Origin: Torreya grandis | Taxonomy: Eukaryota > Streptophyta > Pinopsida > Cupressales > Taxaceae | NCBI GenBank assembly: GCA_037957365.1 | Contig: JARHVA010004089.1 | Coordinates: 287,001 to 351,000, forward strand | Reading direction: 5' to 3' | DNA length: 64,000 bases | In this document: positions 62,477-64,000 of the stretch, piece after piece | Position numbering within the stretch: the first letter of the stretch is position 1 | Layout: each line of letters starts with the position of its first letter | Position numbers and translations under genes: made by a program | Notes under the pieces: generated by a model | Told to the model about the DNA's origin: nothing | Seen by the model: the letters and a program-made list of their open reading frames with translations, nothing else | Database searches by the model: none

Positions 62477-63673
62477 TGTTAGGTTGTGGAGCTAAAAGCT
62501 TCACTGATGCAAACAGGGGAGGAGGTTGCTGAGGGTTGCTGAGTTGCAGAGAAGCTGGGGTCAGTCTGATCAGCCGACGTCGGCAAGATAGCAAGGAGAA
62601 GCAACCGACGTCGGTCAGGGATCGGCCGACGTCGGTCACCTCCAGGCAGACAGGGACTAGCGTCGATCACCTGTGTAGTTCAACTGCGAGCTTATTACGG
62701 GCAGTTGGTTGTCGAACCAAGTGTTTGCATGATGAGTGCTAATTTTAGACTCATAGCTGCGAATCTAATTATTGTAATTGGATGTCTAATTATTGTTTGA
62801 TGAGATCTATATAATAGACTCATGGTTGTATTGGAAACTCGGGGTAGTTTGAGTTGAGCAAAGTTTGCTTCTTCTGTGTGTGAGGTGAGCAAGGGTGTTC
62901 CTCCTAGTTCCACAGTAGTACCAGGGGTGTTGGTGCTGGATTGGAGAGTCAGCTAGATTCTTCATGTATGTATGATCTTAGTCATCAGGTGAGCATGGCT
63001 TATAGGAGATCTACATGGTGAGTAAGATCGTTGATCTGCAGGTGTGTGTGTGCGCAAGGTCGAGGTTCATAGGTGTGCAGAACCACTTATTGATCTGTAG
63101 GTTGGAGATCAGATAGGACAACAACACAACAGGGAGCAGTATCAGGCAGGATCTACTTGGAGTACGGTGTGTACTCATTGGTATGTACGTGGAGTACATG
63201 GAGAGCTAAGAGGAAGGCAAGGCAGTTCCTTCCATAAGTATGGTCTGTTGAATTGCAGGTTGTTGCAGGTTCATGGGAGATCTACTTGAAGTACTTTGAG
63301 TACTTGTGGAGTGCGTGGAGCACAGGTGTAAGGTGAACACCAACTCTGTGTTTGAGTTGGGTGTTGGGACCTAGTAGAGAGAGCTTTGAGGAAAGAATTA
63401 CTGTTCACTTGAGGTGTGGGAAACCTCTGAAGAGGTGGTGGAGAAGAAGTGGCATCTTCTTTATTGTATTCTTTTCTGTAAGAGTTATTAATACAAGTTG
63501 TGTATTGTCTCTCATATTCTGTGCTATTCTGAATTCTAGTTACTTGTTGATTCTAGTTATTTCCGCATATTAAGTTGCTTGAAGTTGGTAATCAATTGTG
63601 TGCTTCCGGAGTTGGGTTCTTATTTCCCCAACAAGTGGTATCAGAGCATGTTTGTTGCTCTAGGTGCCCAACA
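62477..63673 (+). repeat. LTR F (3' LTR)
   Basis: Aligns with LTR E throughout, including the 40-bp extension and the internal primer-site copy (63636-63647). Palindrome cores are at 62574-62583, 62605-62614 and 62626-62635, and the TATA box at 62806-62817. Followed by TTAAG. Confidence 0.9.
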
Positions 63674-63678
63674 TTAAG

Positions 63679-63801
63679 ATTATGAGGCATAAATAGCTAT
63701 CTTTGGAGGCTCTCCTGTGAGATCAGTCCCACATTGGAAAGAACTCTCGTGGTGTGAATATTGTGTAGGTGCAACAAATTAGACAAAATAGATAATTAAC
63801 A
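63679..63801 (+). repeat. LTR copy 2, right part
   Basis: Resumes the LTR interrupted at 59219: ATTATGAGGCATAAATAG matches AGTAGGAAGCATAAACATC in copy 1. It ends near TTAACA. Confidence 0.65.
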
Positions 63802-64000
63802 ATTGTTACTAGATATGTTGAATTAGTAGAGGCTTCATAGGAGAGAGAGTTGGGTGTTGACCCAACCATGTCAAAAATTATTGATTAGAGATATGACATT
63901 ATTTCCACTTCTAATCATGCAATCCTAAAATAAGTTGACAATAAGGGGATACAACATTGCATTTTCATATTCTGATTTATCTCTTGTTCAGAGTATTTGA
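63802..64000. other. Window end, no feature seen
   Basis: AT-rich sequence without a supportable frame. Confidence 0.4.

Larger units (their letters stand above)
59215..63678 (+). mobile_element. Non-autonomous copia element E-F, relatively young
   Basis: LTR E (59220-60426, 1,207 bp) and LTR F (62477-63673, 1,197 bp) flank a 2,050-bp internal region. A perfect target duplication, TTAAG, occurs at 59215-59219 and 63674-63678. By eye the LTRs differ at about 25 bases plus two short indels, much less than the gypsy LTR pair. Elements A-D belong to the same broad family: the U5 sequences, gag tail and palindromes are shared. Confidence 0.92.

Overview
The window looks like a piece of a large, transposon-swollen plant nuclear genome. 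A gymnosperm, probably a conifer, is my best guess but is not proven. The evidence is the AT-rich background, the dominance of LTR retrotransposons of the Ty3/gypsy and Ty1/copia types at different stages of decay, a spliced host gene with GT-AG introns and plant-type architecture, and plant-type initiator-Met primer binding sites (TGGTATCAGAGC). No bacterial, organellar, CRISPR or rRNA features are present.

Layout. (1) 1-17.6 kb is old debris: an intronless, frameshifted minus-strand remnant resembling the cohesin factor PDS5 (about 0.7-1.9 kb), a gypsy protease fragment with a probable 3' LTR (3.5-6.2 kb), a decayed copia integrase/reverse transcriptase (8.6-10.8 kb), a very AT-rich 5.4 kb stretch, and a second copy of the same copia RT region running on into RNase H (16.2-16.9 kb). 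(2) 17.65-30.88 kb is one complete but dead minus-strand gypsy element with 1,007-bp LTRs. It has gag with two zinc knuckles, protease, RT, RNase H, integrase and an extra long ORF downstream of pol. (3) 31.4-32.2 kb is the 3' end of another copia element.

(4) 32.85-38.35 kb is the only gene that looks intact. It has four exons and encodes a 535-residue protein with two membrane segments and seven to eight MORN repeats. Intron 1 carries a degenerate tandem repeat split by a fold-back (MITE-like) element. (5) 38.4-43.5 kb holds small duplications and weak element traces.

(6) 43.52-52.58 kb is a minus-strand array of four LTRs (A-D) and three internal segments from a non-autonomous copia family, bounded by a perfect 5-bp target duplication (CTATG). 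Its order is best explained by one element inserting into another, followed by unequal recombination that made LTR C a chimaera. (7) 52.9-63.8 kb holds a decayed copia gag/protease remnant and two copies of another LTR flanking a gypsy gag remnant. The second LTR copy is interrupted by a relatively young plus-strand copia element (59.22-63.67 kb, TTAAG duplication).

The most striking signal is a CpG-rich palindrome, GACCGACGTCGGTC and close variants. It recurs in the U3 of every LTR of this copia family, upstream of the TATA box, and again in an internal array just after the coding tail. I counted 15 perfect CCGACGTCGG cores, all in this family. Each palindrome combines two inverted DRE/CRT cores (ACCGAC) around a bZIP-type GACGTC, which suggests a stress-responsive promoter module; that function is inference. 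The plus-strand member also has LTRs extended 40 bp past an older primer-binding site, so the LTR itself now contains a PBS copy.
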